NCBI GenBank assembly: GCA_019749835.1
Contig: JAIEPJ010000094.1
Location: 1-35,637, forward strand
Length of the DNA: 35,637 bases
Origin: Phreatobacter sp.
GTDB lineage: Bacteria; Pseudomonadota; Alphaproteobacteria; Rhizobiales; Phreatobacteraceae
Reading direction: 5' to 3'
Positions 1 through 10,035 of the stretch are shown here, in pieces. The notes beneath the pieces are model-generated. The model did no database searches and was not told where the DNA came from. It saw nothing but the letters and a program-made list of their open reading frames with translations. The translations under genes and the position numbers were made by a program. Every line of letters begins with the position of its first letter. Within the stretch, counting starts at the first letter, position 1.

Positions 1-449
1 ACCTCCTCGTCGGGCGTGAACAGGAAGGTCACCGGCCGGGCGGTCGGCACGCCGGCGCGCACCAGCGCCCGGTAGCCGGCGACGGCGAGATAGGCGCCGC
101 CCTTCATGTCGTAGAGGCCCGGCCCGAACAGCTTGTCGCCGTCGCGGCGGAAGGGCAGGCGGCCGGTCAGCGTCCCCTTGGGATGGACCGTGTCGATATG
201 GGTGAGGACGAGGATCGGCTTCTCGTTGGAGGGCTCCGCCGACGAGACCTTGAGGATGCCGCCATAGCCGTCCCGGCCCTCGCGCCGGTCGAAGACCACG
301 GGCAGGCCGTCGAAGTCCTGCTCGACCGCATCCAGGACGGCCTCGATCCCGCCGACGTCATAGGTCGGGCTCTCGATGGTCACCCAGCGGCGGATGCCCT
401 CGATCACCTCGTCCTCATGGAGGGGAACGGTCGCCGCCTTGATGCTCAT
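1..449 (-). CDS. M20 family metallopeptidase (N-terminal part, cut by window edge)
   Basis: This is the first ~149 residues of a zinc-dependent M20 peptidase (glutamate carboxypeptidase / ArgE / DapE superfamily), which hydrolyses amide or peptide bonds of small substrates in the cytoplasm or periplasm. Visible signatures are the metal-binding THIDTVHP segment (His and Asp ligands), the GLYDMKGG segment with the bridging Asp, and TPDEE with the catalytic Glu-Glu pair, after which the window ends. The C-terminal dimerisation domain lies outside. The start is the ATG at 447-449, giving MSIKAATVPLHED. It begins 9 bases after the stop of the DUF1499 gene, so it is probably the distal gene of that minus-strand operon, although its function may be unrelated to theirs. 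No signal peptide is seen. The substrate cannot be told from this fragment. Confidence 0.88.
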   Translation of the reverse strand, partial: MSIKAATVPLHEDEVIEGIRRWVTIESPTYDVGGIEAVLDAVEQDFDGLPVVFDRREGRDGYGGILKVSSAEPSNEKPILVLTHIDTVHPKGTLTGRLPFRRDGDKLFGPGLYDMKGGAYLAVAGYRALVRAGVPTARPVTFLFTPDEE

Positions 450-458
450 GTCAGTCAC

Positions 459-1241
459 CTATCGCTCGCGCTGGGCCCGCCTCGCCGCCGCGCGCATCTC
501 GTCCAGTGCAGCGATGACGCGCCGGGCATTGACGCCGAAATCCTGGCTTCCGTATCGCGACGCCGACCGCATGTCGATGCGGGACCTGCCATTCACCGTG
601 CGAATGCGGATGACGATGTCGTCGCGGAAGCCGAGTAGCAGCGAACGGGTCACCATCTCGACCCGACCCTCGCGTTCGGGCCCGCGATAGTCGACCTGGT
701 CGAGCACGGTCCAGCGGCGCTCCTCGACCAGGTCGGTGACGATCGCATTGACGCTCTCTGCGGGCAGATCGACCTCGATCGGCCGGATCTCGGGATAGAG
801 GCGCCGCTGGATGGTGGCGAAGGCTGCCGGATAGGCCACGGGATTGGCGCTCTCCGGCCGTGCCATGGCGGCGATGGAAAAGCCGGGGGGATCGGCGAAG
901 TCGGTCGTGATGTCGTTCATGGCCGGAAGCCGGAGGCCGATCGGCACCATCGCCACCGGATAGGCCGTCGCCGCCAGGCCGAGAAGCACGGCGGCCGCCG
1001 CCTGGCGCGCGCCGCGATAGCCGCTGAACCAGATCGTCGCCCCGGCGACCAGCGCCGCCAGGAGACCGATCCCTGTGATGCCAAGGCCGATGGCGAGGGC
1101 GACGACTGCCTGCAGCCCGTCGAGCCTGTCGGTCCGTGCGGCCAGAACCGCCACCACCATCACGGCGAGGCCGACCAGCGTGATCCGCAGGCTCCAGACC
1201 GCCAGGCGCGACGTCGGTTCGACCAGTGTGGCGCGGCGCAT
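459..1241 (-). CDS. DUF1499 family membrane protein
   Basis: A 260-residue protein. The N-terminal half has about three to four hydrophobic membrane segments (for example LRITLVGLAVMVVAVLAA, then a Gly/Ala/Leu-rich helix pair). The C-terminal half (from about residue 110) is a soluble DUF1499 domain, beginning NDITTDFADPPGF and continuing with the DVDL/VDYRGPEREGRVEM/SRYGSQDFGVNARR pattern of that family. DUF1499 function is unknown. I chose the ATG at 1239-1241 (MRRATLVEPTS); the frame is open to a GTG at 1283, but that would overlap the upstream M48 gene and has no ribosome site. The gene sits 16 bases after the M48 stop and just before the M20 peptidase, inside a compact minus-strand operon. 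Membrane partner or substrate is unknown. Confidence 0.85.
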   Translation of the reverse strand: MRRATLVEPTSRLAVWSLRITLVGLAVMVVAVLAARTDRLDGLQAVVALAIGLGITGIGLLAALVAGATIWFSGYRGARQAAAAVLLGLAATAYPVAMVPIGLRLPAMNDITTDFADPPGFSIAAMARPESANPVAYPAAFATIQRRLYPEIRPIEVDLPAESVNAIVTDLVEERRWTVLDQVDYRGPEREGRVEMVTRSLLLGFRDDIVIRIRTVNGRSRIDMRSASRYGSQDFGVNARRVIAALDEMRAAARRAQRER

Positions 1242-1257
1242 CGTCAGGTCTTCCGCA

Positions 1258-2367
1258 TCAGCTGGTCGTCTGGCAGATGCCACGCAGGGCCTGCCACTGG
1301 TCGGGCGTCAGTGCCGGAGACAGAACGGGCCGGTTCTGCGCCAGGCGTCGGATGGCGGCCTCGCGCTCGGCGCTGGCGGGATGGCTGGTCAGCCAGTTGA
1401 GCGCCCCCGGGGCGCCGCCGCCACCGGCTGAACCGAAAAAGCCGGCGAGGCCCTCCGGATTGCCGCCGCCCTTCAGCATCAGATCGACGCCGAAGGCATC
1501 CGCCTCGCGTTCGGCATCGCGCGAGAAGGCGCTGCTGAGCAGTGTGCGGGAGGCGAGGAGGATCGCCGTGCCGCCGGCGAAATCGCCGAAGATCGTGCCG
1601 AGCAGGAAGCCGAGCCCGCCGCTCTGGATCGCCGATTGCAGGCCGTGGCGGAACTTGACGTGGCCGATCTCGTGGCCGAGCACGCCGGCGACCTCGTCCG
1701 GCGAGCGGGCACGCTGGATCAGCCCGCGCATGAGATAGATGTAGCCGCCCGGCAGGGCGAAGGCGTTCACCATCGGGTTGTCGACGACCACGACCTTGAG
1801 GGGAACATGGAGGTCGGCCAGTTTCTCGTAGCGGCCGACGAGTTCTGAGAGTGCTGCGAGGCCCGCCGGCGCGGTGCAGGTCTTCATGCCCGAGGGGCCG
1901 CCGAACTCGGCGCGGATCTGCGGATCCATGGCGGCGCCCAGCCGCGCCTCGACACTGGCCGGCACAAGCGGCGCGATGCGGCCGGCAATGGCCGGCAGGC
2001 CCCAATAGGCGAGGCCCAGCAGCGAGACCACGGCGGCCATCGCCCAGACAACGACAGACCGGGTTTCCCTGCGTCCGGCAGCCTTGCCCGTCAGCGTCAG
2101 TGGCGCCCGGGAGGACAGATCGGCGACGAAGACCGGATCGGCGATCTCCAGGCGCGGTTCGGCGGTGGAGCCGGGTTCGGGCACCCGCGTTACCGCAAGG
2201 CCGCTGCCGCGAAAGCCCTCGATGCGCCGGATATCGGCATAGGGCCAGGTGGCGACGATCAGGCCCTCGGCGGAGAAGATCGCCAGACCCTGCGGATGGA
2301 GCGAAATCTCCACCGTCTGCCGGCGGCTGATGATCCCGTCGTAATAGGTGGCGGCGACGCTGGGCAT
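1258..2367 (-). CDS. M48 family zinc metalloprotease with N-terminal domain and one membrane segment
   Basis: A 369-residue Ste24/HtpX/BepA-type (peptidase family M48) zinc protease. The zinc motif HEIGH is at residues 232-236 and the third ligand lies in AEREAD, Glu286, with the NAFALPGGYIYLMRGL segment typical of M48C proteins around 201-216. Residues 1-95 form a small beta-rich domain that begins YYDGIISRRQTVEISL, as found ahead of M48 domains in many alphaproteobacteria. A hydrophobic segment at about 105-130 anchors the protein, so the protease domain is probably periplasmic. Its ATG overlaps the DUF898 stop (TGATG), so the two are translationally coupled. Known M48 relatives act in envelope protein quality control; the substrate here is not predictable. 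A frame-shifted overlapping reading covering 1244-2461 is a shadow. Confidence 0.92.
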   Translation of the reverse strand: MPSVAATYYDGIISRRQTVEISLHPQGLAIFSAEGLIVATWPYADIRRIEGFRGSGLAVTRVPEPGSTAEPRLEIADPVFVADLSSRAPLTLTGKAAGRRETRSVVVWAMAAVVSLLGLAYWGLPAIAGRIAPLVPASVEARLGAAMDPQIRAEFGGPSGMKTCTAPAGLAALSELVGRYEKLADLHVPLKVVVVDNPMVNAFALPGGYIYLMRGLIQRARSPDEVAGVLGHEIGHVKFRHGLQSAIQSGGLGFLLGTIFGDFAGGTAILLASRTLLSSAFSRDAEREADAFGVDLMLKGGGNPEGLAGFFGSAGGGGAPGALNWLTSHPASAEREAAIRRLAQNRPVLSPALTPDQWQALRGICQTTS

Positions 2368-3728
2368 CAGGCACCGAACCCGAAGTCGACGGCGTCACCG
2401 AGACTGTCGCCCATGGCCGAGGCGTCGACATTGTTGGCCCGGACGGCGTCCAGGGCGGCAAGGTTGAGGACGCTCAGCGACCGCAGCCGGGCCCGCTGCA
2501 GCCTGAGGTCGATGAGGAGCTGCTTGGCGATCCACAGCGAACCGATGAAGCCCATATAGACGAGCACCAGGAGCACCACGCCCGTCACCCCCGCCACGGG
2601 GGAATCGAAGCTCAGGTCGTCGCGCGAGAAGACCACCGCGGCGATGCCGCCGAACATGACGAGGCCGACGATCGCCATGAGGACCAGGATGCCGAACATG
2701 GCGAGGCCGCCGAGAACAAAGACCCGGTAGGAACTGCCGATGCTGAAGGTCGATGCCAGCGCCGCGCCGCCGATCCGCGTGCCGTTCATCCGCCAGCGAT
2801 AGACCACGGCGGAGAAGGCAGGAAACAGCAGGATCGGGATGGCGATGGTGAGGATGCCCGCGCCGGTCAGCGCGGCGAATGCGAGGCCCGTGGCCGACCG
2901 CCGGCTGATCACCCCGTCGTCGAGGGCGACGAACAGCTCGCGCCAGATCTCCGCCGGGATCGAGGCCAGCACCGACCCGATCATCAGCAGCGGCAGGCCG
3001 AGGGCGAGGATCCAGAGGAGGATGCCGCGCTTCATCAGGTCGCCGGCGGTGCCGACAAAGTCGCCCTGCGCGTCGCCGAACCAGGTGGCGCGCATCTTCA
3101 GGCGCTCCATGATCGTTGCGGCCCAGGGATAGGCGAGGCCGAGCGTCAGGATCACCAGGATCCACAGCCCGAAGGCCTTGAAGGCATAGGACCAGGCCGA
3201 GCCGGTCATCCGCAGACGGAGGCCGCGGAACGCGGTGCGGGTCAGGCGGTAGCGGCGGCCGGCATAGACGGCGAACTGGCCGAGCAGCAGGTAGAGGACG
3301 AAGACCACGACGGTGACGACGATCTCGGCCTGAGGCAGGCCGAGCAGCACGAAGAAGGAGGCAGCCTGGATCGGCACCAGGATGGCCAGCGCGATGAGGA
3401 ACCCTTTCAGCAGTTCCAGGCCGCGGCCGGTATAGGTGATGTCCTCGGGGCCGACGAAGCTATGCGCCCAGTAATAGCGGCGGATCTCGGTGATGAACCA
3501 GAACCGGTAGATCCCGAGGGTCACCACCTGCAGCAGGAAGCCCTTGACGAGGAGGCCAAACAATTCCCCCGCGCGGCCGGTGAAGCCGACCGCTGTCGCG
3601 GCGGGCGTCGCCCGGACCGTGCTGGGCACCGAGGTCGCCGCCCGCTGCTGCTGCGCCTGTTCCGCCGCCGCCATGGCCGCGGCGGCGGATCGCGGTCCCC
3701 ATGGCCCTGGCTGGGCTGCATCGGTCAT
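2367..3728 (-). CDS. DUF898 (YjgN-like) multi-pass inner-membrane protein
   Basis: A 453-residue protein with a proline/alanine/glutamine-rich cytoplasmic N-terminus and roughly eight hydrophobic segments. The first conserved part is FTGRAGELFGLLVKGFLLQVVTLGIYRFW, followed by repeated 'TLGLAYPW' and 'TRIGG' type motifs; that is the DUF898 pattern. The family function is unknown. I chose the ATG at 3726-3728 (MTDAAQPGP) because GGAGA sits 5 bases upstream; an in-frame ATG 30 bases further upstream (3758) has only a weak site. It is the first gene of a coupled run: its stop overlaps the M48 protease start. The recurrent pairing of a DUF898 membrane protein with an M48 protease suggests they act together in the envelope, which is inference. 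Confidence 0.88.
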   Translation of the reverse strand: MTDAAQPGPWGPRSAAAAMAAAEQAQQQRAATSVPSTVRATPAATAVGFTGRAGELFGLLVKGFLLQVVTLGIYRFWFITEIRRYYWAHSFVGPEDITYTGRGLELLKGFLIALAILVPIQAASFFVLLGLPQAEIVVTVVVFVLYLLLGQFAVYAGRRYRLTRTAFRGLRLRMTGSAWSYAFKAFGLWILVILTLGLAYPWAATIMERLKMRATWFGDAQGDFVGTAGDLMKRGILLWILALGLPLLMIGSVLASIPAEIWRELFVALDDGVISRRSATGLAFAALTGAGILTIAIPILLFPAFSAVVYRWRMNGTRIGGAALASTFSIGSSYRVFVLGGLAMFGILVLMAIVGLVMFGGIAAVVFSRDDLSFDSPVAGVTGVVLLVLVYMGFIGSLWIAKQLLIDLRLQRARLRSLSVLNLAALDAVRANNVDASAMGDSLGDAVDFGFGA

Positions 3729-3818
3729 CTCATTCTCCGGCGGCGTCGGCTGGCCCATCGTAGCCCCGCGCAGGTTGCAGCGCCACGCCGGGATGACCGC
3801 ATCTCCGTTGCAGGATGA

Positions 3819-5444
<1,626 letters not shown>

Positions 5445-5598
5445 GGTATCCTCCACGGCGATGCGCCGGCCGAACGGATGCCAGCCGGTTTCGCGCGAAA
5501 CCTAGTGCAGGAGGGCGCGCGCCGTCCACTGCCCGCGGCTTGGCCGTTCGGCAGGCAGGCGCGACGGCAACCGTCGGCACCGGTCTCCACAGCGCCCG

Positions 5599-5627
5599 TT
5601 GAACCCGGCGGATCACATCGCTATGGT
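5599..5627 (+). promoter_or_regulatory. Predicted sigma70-type promoter for tRNA-Gln
   Basis: TTGAAC at 5599-5604 and TATGGT at 5622-5627 are separated by 17 bases, a good match to the housekeeping consensus. The expected transcription start near 5634 is about 50 bases upstream of the mature tRNA. The remaining sequence between the acyl-CoA ligase start (5444) and here holds nothing else I recognise, though the minus-strand ligase promoter should also lie there. Confidence 0.5.
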
Positions 5628-5684
5628 CCCGCCCGCCTGCCTGCTTCGCCCGCTGCCTCGCGCCGTGCGGGGGCAGGCCGGCTT

Positions 5685-5758
5685 TGGGTCGTCGTCTAAT
5701 GGTAGGACTCGGGTTTTTGGTACCCGCTATCTAGGTTCGAATCCTAGCGACCCAGCCA
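5685..5758 (+). tRNA. trnQ: tRNA-Gln (anticodon UUG)
   Basis: A 74-base cloverleaf with encoded CCA. The acceptor stem TGGGTCG (5685-5691) pairs fully with CGACCCA (5748-5754), followed by discriminator G and CCA. The D arm contains TAATGGTAGGA. The anticodon arm is CGGGT / ACCCG around the 7-base loop TTTTGGT, so the anticodon is TTG and the tRNA reads CAA (and CAG by wobble). The T arm has GGTTCGAATCC. The U1-starting acceptor is typical of bacterial tRNA-Gln. No tRNA neighbour follows and no attachment-site duplication of its 3' end was seen in the window. Confidence 0.97.
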
Positions 5759-5864
5759 TCCATTCCGCACAGGCCGAACGGCGCAGTACACTTGGTTGAT
5801 CGGCTCACCTGACTTCAATGTCGGGGTGCGCAATACCTCCAGTAGCATCGCGGCGTCTCTTCAA

Positions 5865-5893
5865 TTGACTCGACGTCCGGGGTGCGAGGTAAT
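5865..5893 (+). promoter_or_regulatory. Predicted promoter of the RTX repeat protein gene
   Basis: TTGACT at 5865-5870 and GGTAAT at 5888-5893 are spaced by 17 bases. Transcription would start around 5900. That lies downstream of the earliest in-frame GTG (5882), which therefore cannot be the start of the following gene, and upstream of the ATGs at 5957 and 5963. Confidence 0.42.
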
Positions 5894-5962
5894 GAGGGAA
5901 TCCGCTTGTGGTTCCGACAACCTCCTTCGGTCGCTCATGGCCGCTGCCGACAGGGAATGCCG

Positions 5963-8380
5963 ATGCCGATCACGTTCTGGAACCCCGAACGCCTCGTCAA
6001 CACGACGACCGCGGGCCGTCAAAGCGAACCCACGGTTGCGGTGTTGCCCGACGGCGGATCGGTGGTGGCCTGGACCGATCAGGACCCCAATCCCTCCATT
6101 GTTCGCATTCAGCGCTTCGATGTCTTCGGGGACCCGGTTGGCGGTGAGACGACGATCGGCAACGCGTCGAACTTCGTTGGCAGCCCGCAGGTGGCCGTCC
6201 TGCCGGATGGGCGCTACGCGGTGGCCTGGATGTCGTCGAACACCAACATCTCGCTCCAGCGCTTCCAGGCGAACGGCGCCCTCGATGGGGGGGCGACGCT
6301 CGTCACCGCCAATTCATCCACCAATTTTGTCCAACCTTTCGACTTCATCGGGCTCGCCAACAACACCTATGCCCTGGCCTATGTGTCGCTTGCCGTGAGT
6401 GAACGTGACGTCGCGCTACGCATCATCTCGGGTGCGGGGGTCGTCGGAGCCGAGATCGTGGTCGACAACCCGTCGGGCAGCACCCAGCAATCGCCGTACC
6501 TTTCCGCGACGGCCGGCAACATCCTCGTGACCTGGTTTGACAACTCCGCCAATGGCGGCGACATCCAGGCACGGAGCTTCTCGCTGACCGGCGGCTCGCC
6601 GACGGCGGAGGTCACGGTCAACGCCACGACGGCGGGGTCGCAAGTCTACTCGCCGGTGGCACTGCTCACCACGCAGAACCACGTCGTTGTCTGGAATGAC
6701 GTTGCCGCTTCGGTGCTGAGGGGCCAGATCGTCTCCTCCGCGGGCACCAGGATCGGGTCGGAGTTCCTGGTGGCGGGGGACCCCGCCGGTATCGACATTG
6801 CCGGTGTCGCGGCGACGCAGCAGGGCGGCTTCGTCGTGGTCTACCGCACCACGGCGGGGGCCCTGGTGGCGCAGGCCTTCAGCAGCACCGGCAGCCTGGA
6901 CGGTGCGAGTCTTCGCTTTGCCGAGAATGTCTTTAGCCAAACCATGCTCGACGTCGCCGCACTGCCGGACGGCCGCATCGCGGTGACCTGGGCCGGCACC
7001 GCCGCGGCCGATGCCTCCGACACGGGCATCTATACGCGCATTCTCGATCCGCGTGATGACGTGATCTCCGGCGACGCCGCCGCCAACACGCTCTACGGCA
7101 ATGACTATCGCAGCGACCGGATCTCCGGCTTTGGCGGCGCCGATACGATGTTGGGGCTCGGTGGCGACGACGTGATGTTCGGCGGCGATGGCGGCGACAC
7201 CATGGCGGGCGGGGCCGGCCACGACATGCTGTTAGGCGAGGTGGGCAGCGACACGATGACCGGCGGGGCCGGCAATGACGGCCTCGACGGCGGGGCAGGG
7301 ACAGATACGGCGCTTTTCACGCTGGCAAGGTCCAGCTACTTCATTCGCAGCTTCGCCTTTGACGGCCAGATCTACACCCAGGTTTCGGCAGCCTCGGGCA
7401 CCGACGGCGCAGATGTGCTCCTCAATGTCGAATTGCTGGGCTTCGCCAACGGCGCCCGGATCTTTGGCCTCGCCGGCATCCAGCAGAACCTCGTCTCCAA
7501 CATTGACGGTTCGTACTTCGACGACGTGTTGTTCCAGAACAGCGCCACCGGCCAGATCGCCTATGTCAACATGAATGCGGGTTCCGCCGTCGGCTTCGCC
7601 AATGTGCTGGGCTCGCTGCCCGCCGGCTGGCGTCTGGTCGGCTCCGACGACTTCACCGGCGACGGGCGCGCCGATGCACTTGTCCAGGACGGCAATACCG
7701 GCGCGATCTACACGCTCAACATCGCCTCCGGCGCTTCGGTCTGGGGCCTGGTCGCCGGTCCGATGGGCGCCAACTTCCAGGCGATCGCCTCGGGCGACGC
7801 GACGCGGGACGGCACGGCCGACGTGCTCGTGCGCGACAATACCACCGGCCAGACCTACATCGCCGACATGGAGGCCGGTGGCACCTTCGGCAGCTGGATT
7901 CTCGGCCCCAATCCGGGCACCGGCTGGCGTACCGTCGGCCTTGGCGACTTCAACCGCGACGGCGCCTCCGATATCCTTGTCCAGAACATCGCCGATGGCA
8001 CCACCTATTACCGCGACGTCGCCAACGGCCAGTGGGGCTCTGTCTCCGGCGCCATCGGCTCACAATGGGTGGCGCGCGAGGCCGCCGACATCAACGGCGA
8101 CGGCTATACCGACGTGATCTTCCGCAACACCGCGACTTCCGACATCTGGTGGGTCGACATGCTCGGCGGCTCGAACTCCGCGTTCAATGTCGTCGTCAAC
8201 GGCCTCGCCGGCTGGGATGTCAGGGGCTCGGCCGACGTCGACAATGACGGCTGGCGCGACGTCATCGTCCAGAACCTCGCCGACGGCACCACCTATTTCG
8301 CCGACATGAACAACGGCGTGTTCGGAGGCTTCGGCACGGTCAGCGGCCCCCTCGACGCCCAGTGGCTGGCGGTGGCGTAA
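5963..8380 (+). CDS. Large repeat protein: N-terminal propeller-like repeats, RTX calcium-binding block, C-terminal FG-GAP/VCBS-like repeats
   Basis: A predicted 805-residue protein. Residues ~22-365 contain seven degenerate units of 45-50 residues with the pattern P-x-V-A-x-L-P-D-G-x-x-x-V-x-W (for example [14 protein letters not shown] and [14 protein letters not shown]). Residues ~369-449 carry glycine/aspartate RTX nonapeptides ([19 protein letters not shown]) that bind calcium. Residues ~511-805 hold about six units with DxxxDGxxD cores ([27 protein letters not shown]), like FG-GAP/VCBS proteins. No Sec signal is visible; RTX proteins usually leave by type I secretion, but no transporter is in the window. 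The start at 5963 has GGGA six bases upstream; ATG 5957 is the alternative. The gene is alone, between tRNA-Gln and a convergent small gene. Role (adhesin, surface or matrix protein, lectin) is unknown. Confidence 0.85.
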   Translation: MPITFWNPERLVNTTTAGRQSEPTVAVLPDGGSVVAWTDQDPNPSIVRIQRFDVFGDPVGGETTIGNASNFVGSPQVAVLPDGRYAVAWMSSNTNISLQRFQANGALDGGATLVTANSSTNFVQPFDFIGLANNTYALAYVSLAVSERDVALRIISGAGVVGAEIVVDNPSGSTQQSPYLSATAGNILVTWFDNSANGGDIQARSFSLTGGSPTAEVTVNATTAGSQVYSPVALLTTQNHVVVWNDVAASVLRGQIVSSAGTRIGSEFLVAGDPAGIDIAGVAATQQGGFVVVYRTTAGALVAQAFSSTGSLDGASLRFAENVFSQTMLDVAALPDGRIAVTWAGTAAADASDTGIYTRILDPRDDVISGDAAANTLYGNDYRSDRISGFGGADTMLGLGGDDVMFGGDGGDTMAGGAGHDMLLGEVGSDTMTGGAGNDGLDGGAGTDTALFTLARSSYFIRSFAFDGQIYTQVSAASGTDGADVLLNVELLGFANGARIFGLAGIQQNLVSNIDGSYFDDVLFQNSATGQIAYVNMNAGSAVGFANVLGSLPAGWRLVGSDDFTGDGRADALVQDGNTGAIYTLNIASGASVWGLVAGPMGANFQAIASGDATRDGTADVLVRDNTTGQTYIADMEAGGTFGSWILGPNPGTGWRTVGLGDFNRDGASDILVQNIADGTTYYRDVANGQWGSVSGAIGSQWVAREAADINGDGYTDVIFRNTATSDIWWVDMLGGSNSAFNVVVNGLAGWDVRGSADVDNDGWRDVIVQNLADGTTYFADMNNGVFGGFGTVSGPLDAQWLAVA

Positions 8381-8382
8381 GC

Positions 8383-8401
8383 GGCAGCGGCTCCGGCTGC
8401 C
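8383..8401. other. Small hairpin between convergent genes
   Basis: GGCAGC (8383-8388) and GCTGCC (8396-8401) form a six-base inverted repeat with a 7-base loop, in the 30-base gap between the RTX gene and the convergent small secreted protein gene. There is no T-tract on either strand, so a termination role is only possible. Confidence 0.35.
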
Positions 8402-8410
8402 AGGGCGGCC

Positions 8411-8761
8411 TTAGCGGGCGCAGATCCGGAAGTCGCTGCCCTCCCAGCAGGCCCCGTCGCGGGCCGAGCGGCGGGCCGCGCCCCAGCGTGAATTGATGCC
8501 GTCGCGCGTCAGGCCGCGGACCTCCGCCAGCCCCGGCTCGATGACCGAGACCGACACCATCAGGATCGGCCCGAACAGCGCGCCCTGGCCACCGCCGCGC
8601 GGCGACAGGGTAAAGGACCCGTCACGGCCGTCGGGGGCGAAATCGCACGTCCGGTCGAGCACCACCCGTCCCGCCTGTTCGACCCGGCAGCCGGCGTCAC
8701 GGGCGACCGCGGCACCTGGCGCGAGGAGGAGGGCGAGGCTGACGAGGGCGACGCGAATCAT
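8411..8761 (-). CDS. Small secreted protein of unknown function
   Basis: A 116-residue protein with a clear Sec signal peptide (MIRVALVSLALLLAPGAAVA, cleavage before RDAGC). The mature part is about 96 residues with four cysteines (in DAGCRVE, DRTCDF, GACWEG, FRICAR), which could form two disulfides in the periplasm. I chose ATG 8759-8761 because GGAGA lies 5 bases upstream; the frame is open further to 8857 without a signal peptide. I do not recognise the family. It is convergent with the RTX gene and lies 181 bases downstream of the response-regulator gene, so it may or may not be cotranscribed with it. Confidence 0.72.
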   Translation of the reverse strand: MIRVALVSLALLLAPGAAVARDAGCRVEQAGRVVLDRTCDFAPDGRDGSFTLSPRGGGQGALFGPILMVSVSVIEPGLAEVRGLTRDGINSRWGAARRSARDGACWEGSDFRICAR

Positions 8762-8942
8762 GGGAATCTCCGGGGGCCTCTGGCGCGGGGTCGCCAAAGG
8801 CTCTGCCTCAGGACTGGCCCCGGCATCATGCAGACGAGGTGCGCATCGACCGCTCATGCCGTCGGCTGGCTTGCGGCGTCAATCCACGGCAAGTGCCTGA
8901 AAAGGGGGACGCCGGATCGGTGAAGCCGCAGCCCTGCGTCCT

Positions 8943-9386
8943 TCAGGCTGCGGCGTGGCGGGCCGTTCGCTGCCAGTAGTCGACGATCGACCCGATCATT
9001 CCACGATAGCCGTCCAGCGAGGCCGGCTTCCTGAACATGGCATTGGCACCGAATTCATAGGCGCGGTCGACCGCTCCAGGCGCGTCCGTTCCCGAAATCA
9101 CGATCACCGGGATGTGGCGCAGATGTTCGTCCTGGCGCAGCGACTTCAGGAAGTCGTACCCGTCCATGGCACCGAGCTTCAGGTCGAGAATGATGATGTC
9201 GGGATCGTCCGGCAGATGCGGATTGTCGCCGCGCGCTTCGGCGAAATGCAGGCGGTCCATGGCCTCTTCTGCGGAACTGAATGTCTCGAAGGTGCAATCG
9301 GGAATGCGTTCCTCGAAGAACTGCAGCATGAACCCGATGTCGTGAAGCTCGTCGTCAACGATCATGAGGCGGGTCAACTGCCGCAT
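8943..9386 (-). CDS. Single-domain response regulator (Rcp1/CheY-like)
   Basis: A 147-residue receiver domain with no output domain. The acidic pair is Asp11-Asp12 (LMIVDDE), the phosphoacceptor is Asp68 (IIILDLK), the switch Ser is in VISGTD and the conserved lysine is Lys120 (FRKPAS). Such stand-alone receivers shuttle phosphate or bind a target protein. The start at 9386 has GGAGA 5 bases upstream. Its tail KPASLDGYRGMIGSIVDYW resembles that of the receiver at 13217-13621 (KPRSSDGYRALAENIQRFW), so both may descend from one Rcp1-type ancestor and could serve the same kinase. No kinase is adjacent on this strand. Sequence between it and the terminator at 9519 presumably holds its promoter. 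Confidence 0.93.
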   Translation of the reverse strand: MRQLTRLMIVDDELHDIGFMLQFFEERIPDCTFETFSSAEEAMDRLHFAEARGDNPHLPDDPDIIILDLKLGAMDGYDFLKSLRQDEHLRHIPVIVISGTDAPGAVDRAYEFGANAMFRKPASLDGYRGMIGSIVDYWQRTARHAAA

Positions 9387-9518
9387 GCCAATCTCCAGCA
9401 GAATCGGAAAGCCGCAGCGAAAATACCACAGACGCCGCCTGCCAGTCGTTACCAGAGTAGGGAGCCGCGGGACAAGGGTCGGCTGGGCGACCGTTCACTG
9501 CCTCTTGACGGAGTCAAC

Positions 9519-9559
9519 AAAAAGGACCGGCCCCGCTCCCGCAGGAACGAGGCCGGCCC
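9519..9559 (-). terminator. Rho-independent terminator of the Gly/Arg-rich protein gene
   Basis: On the minus strand a 12-base-pair stem, arms at 9548-9559 and 9524-9535 with two G-U pairs, encloses a 12-base loop and is followed by five U residues (9519-9523). It lies 21 bases after the stop of the gene at 9580-10035. This is the best intrinsic terminator in the window. Confidence 0.85.
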
Positions 9560-9579
9560 GAAAACTCAGGACAGTCTGC

Positions 9580-10035
9580 TTATTCGCAGATGCGCACGCG
9601 ACGGCGCTCCGGGCCATAGGGCGTGTCGATCCAGCGACGCTCGATCCAGCATTCCCGAGGGCCATAGCTCTGGCGATAGCCGTCACGATAGCCCTCGCGC
9701 TGCGAGGCCGCTGCGGCGGCAGCGCCGCCGATGATCAGGGCCGCCGCGCCGAGGCCGATAGCCGCGCCGACATTGCCGCCACCGCGTCCGCCACGGAAGC
9801 CGGGGCGTCCAACGCCGGGGCGGGGACCGCGAAAGCCAGGGCCGCCGCGGAAGCCACCGCCGCGACGCTGCTGCATCTCGACCGGCGAACGGTCGGAGTC
9901 GAAGGACGACAAAGGCGCCATGTCGATGAGCGAGGCGGCGCGCGCCGCCGAGGATGGCAGGCCGAGGGTCAGGCCGGACGCGAGCATCGTCACGGCGAAG
10001 GCGGCAGCCATGCGGCTGCCTCGGATGATGGTCAT
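9580..10035 (-). CDS. Gly/Arg-rich secreted or membrane-anchored protein of unknown function
   Basis: A 151-residue protein with an N-terminal signal peptide (RGSRMAAAFAVTMLASGLTLG..., cleavage probably after SSAARA). It continues with a low-complexity Gly/Arg/Phe/Pro tract (RGGGFRGGPGFRGPRPG), an alanine/glycine-rich hydrophobic helix (AAIGLGAAALIIGGAAAAAA) and a conserved-looking C-terminus with RECWIERRW...RRRVRICE carrying two cysteines. Small proteins of this layout are widespread in Hyphomicrobiales and have no known function. ATG 10033-10035 has GGAG six bases upstream; the open frame extends to 10110 but without a signal. A strong terminator follows, so it is a single-gene transcript, possibly well expressed. 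Confidence 0.78.
   Translation of the reverse strand: MTIIRGSRMAAAFAVTMLASGLTLGLPSSAARAASLIDMAPLSSFDSDRSPVEMQQRRGGGFRGGPGFRGPRPGVGRPGFRGGRGGGNVGAAIGLGAAALIIGGAAAAAASQREGYRDGYRQSYGPRECWIERRWIDTPYGPERRRVRICE

Noticed and set aside
5685-5963. tRNA-Gln followed by a lone large gene, suggesting an integrated island
   Set aside because: No integrase, direct repeat of the tRNA 3' end, or base-composition shift was found within the window, so the association alone does not show an island.
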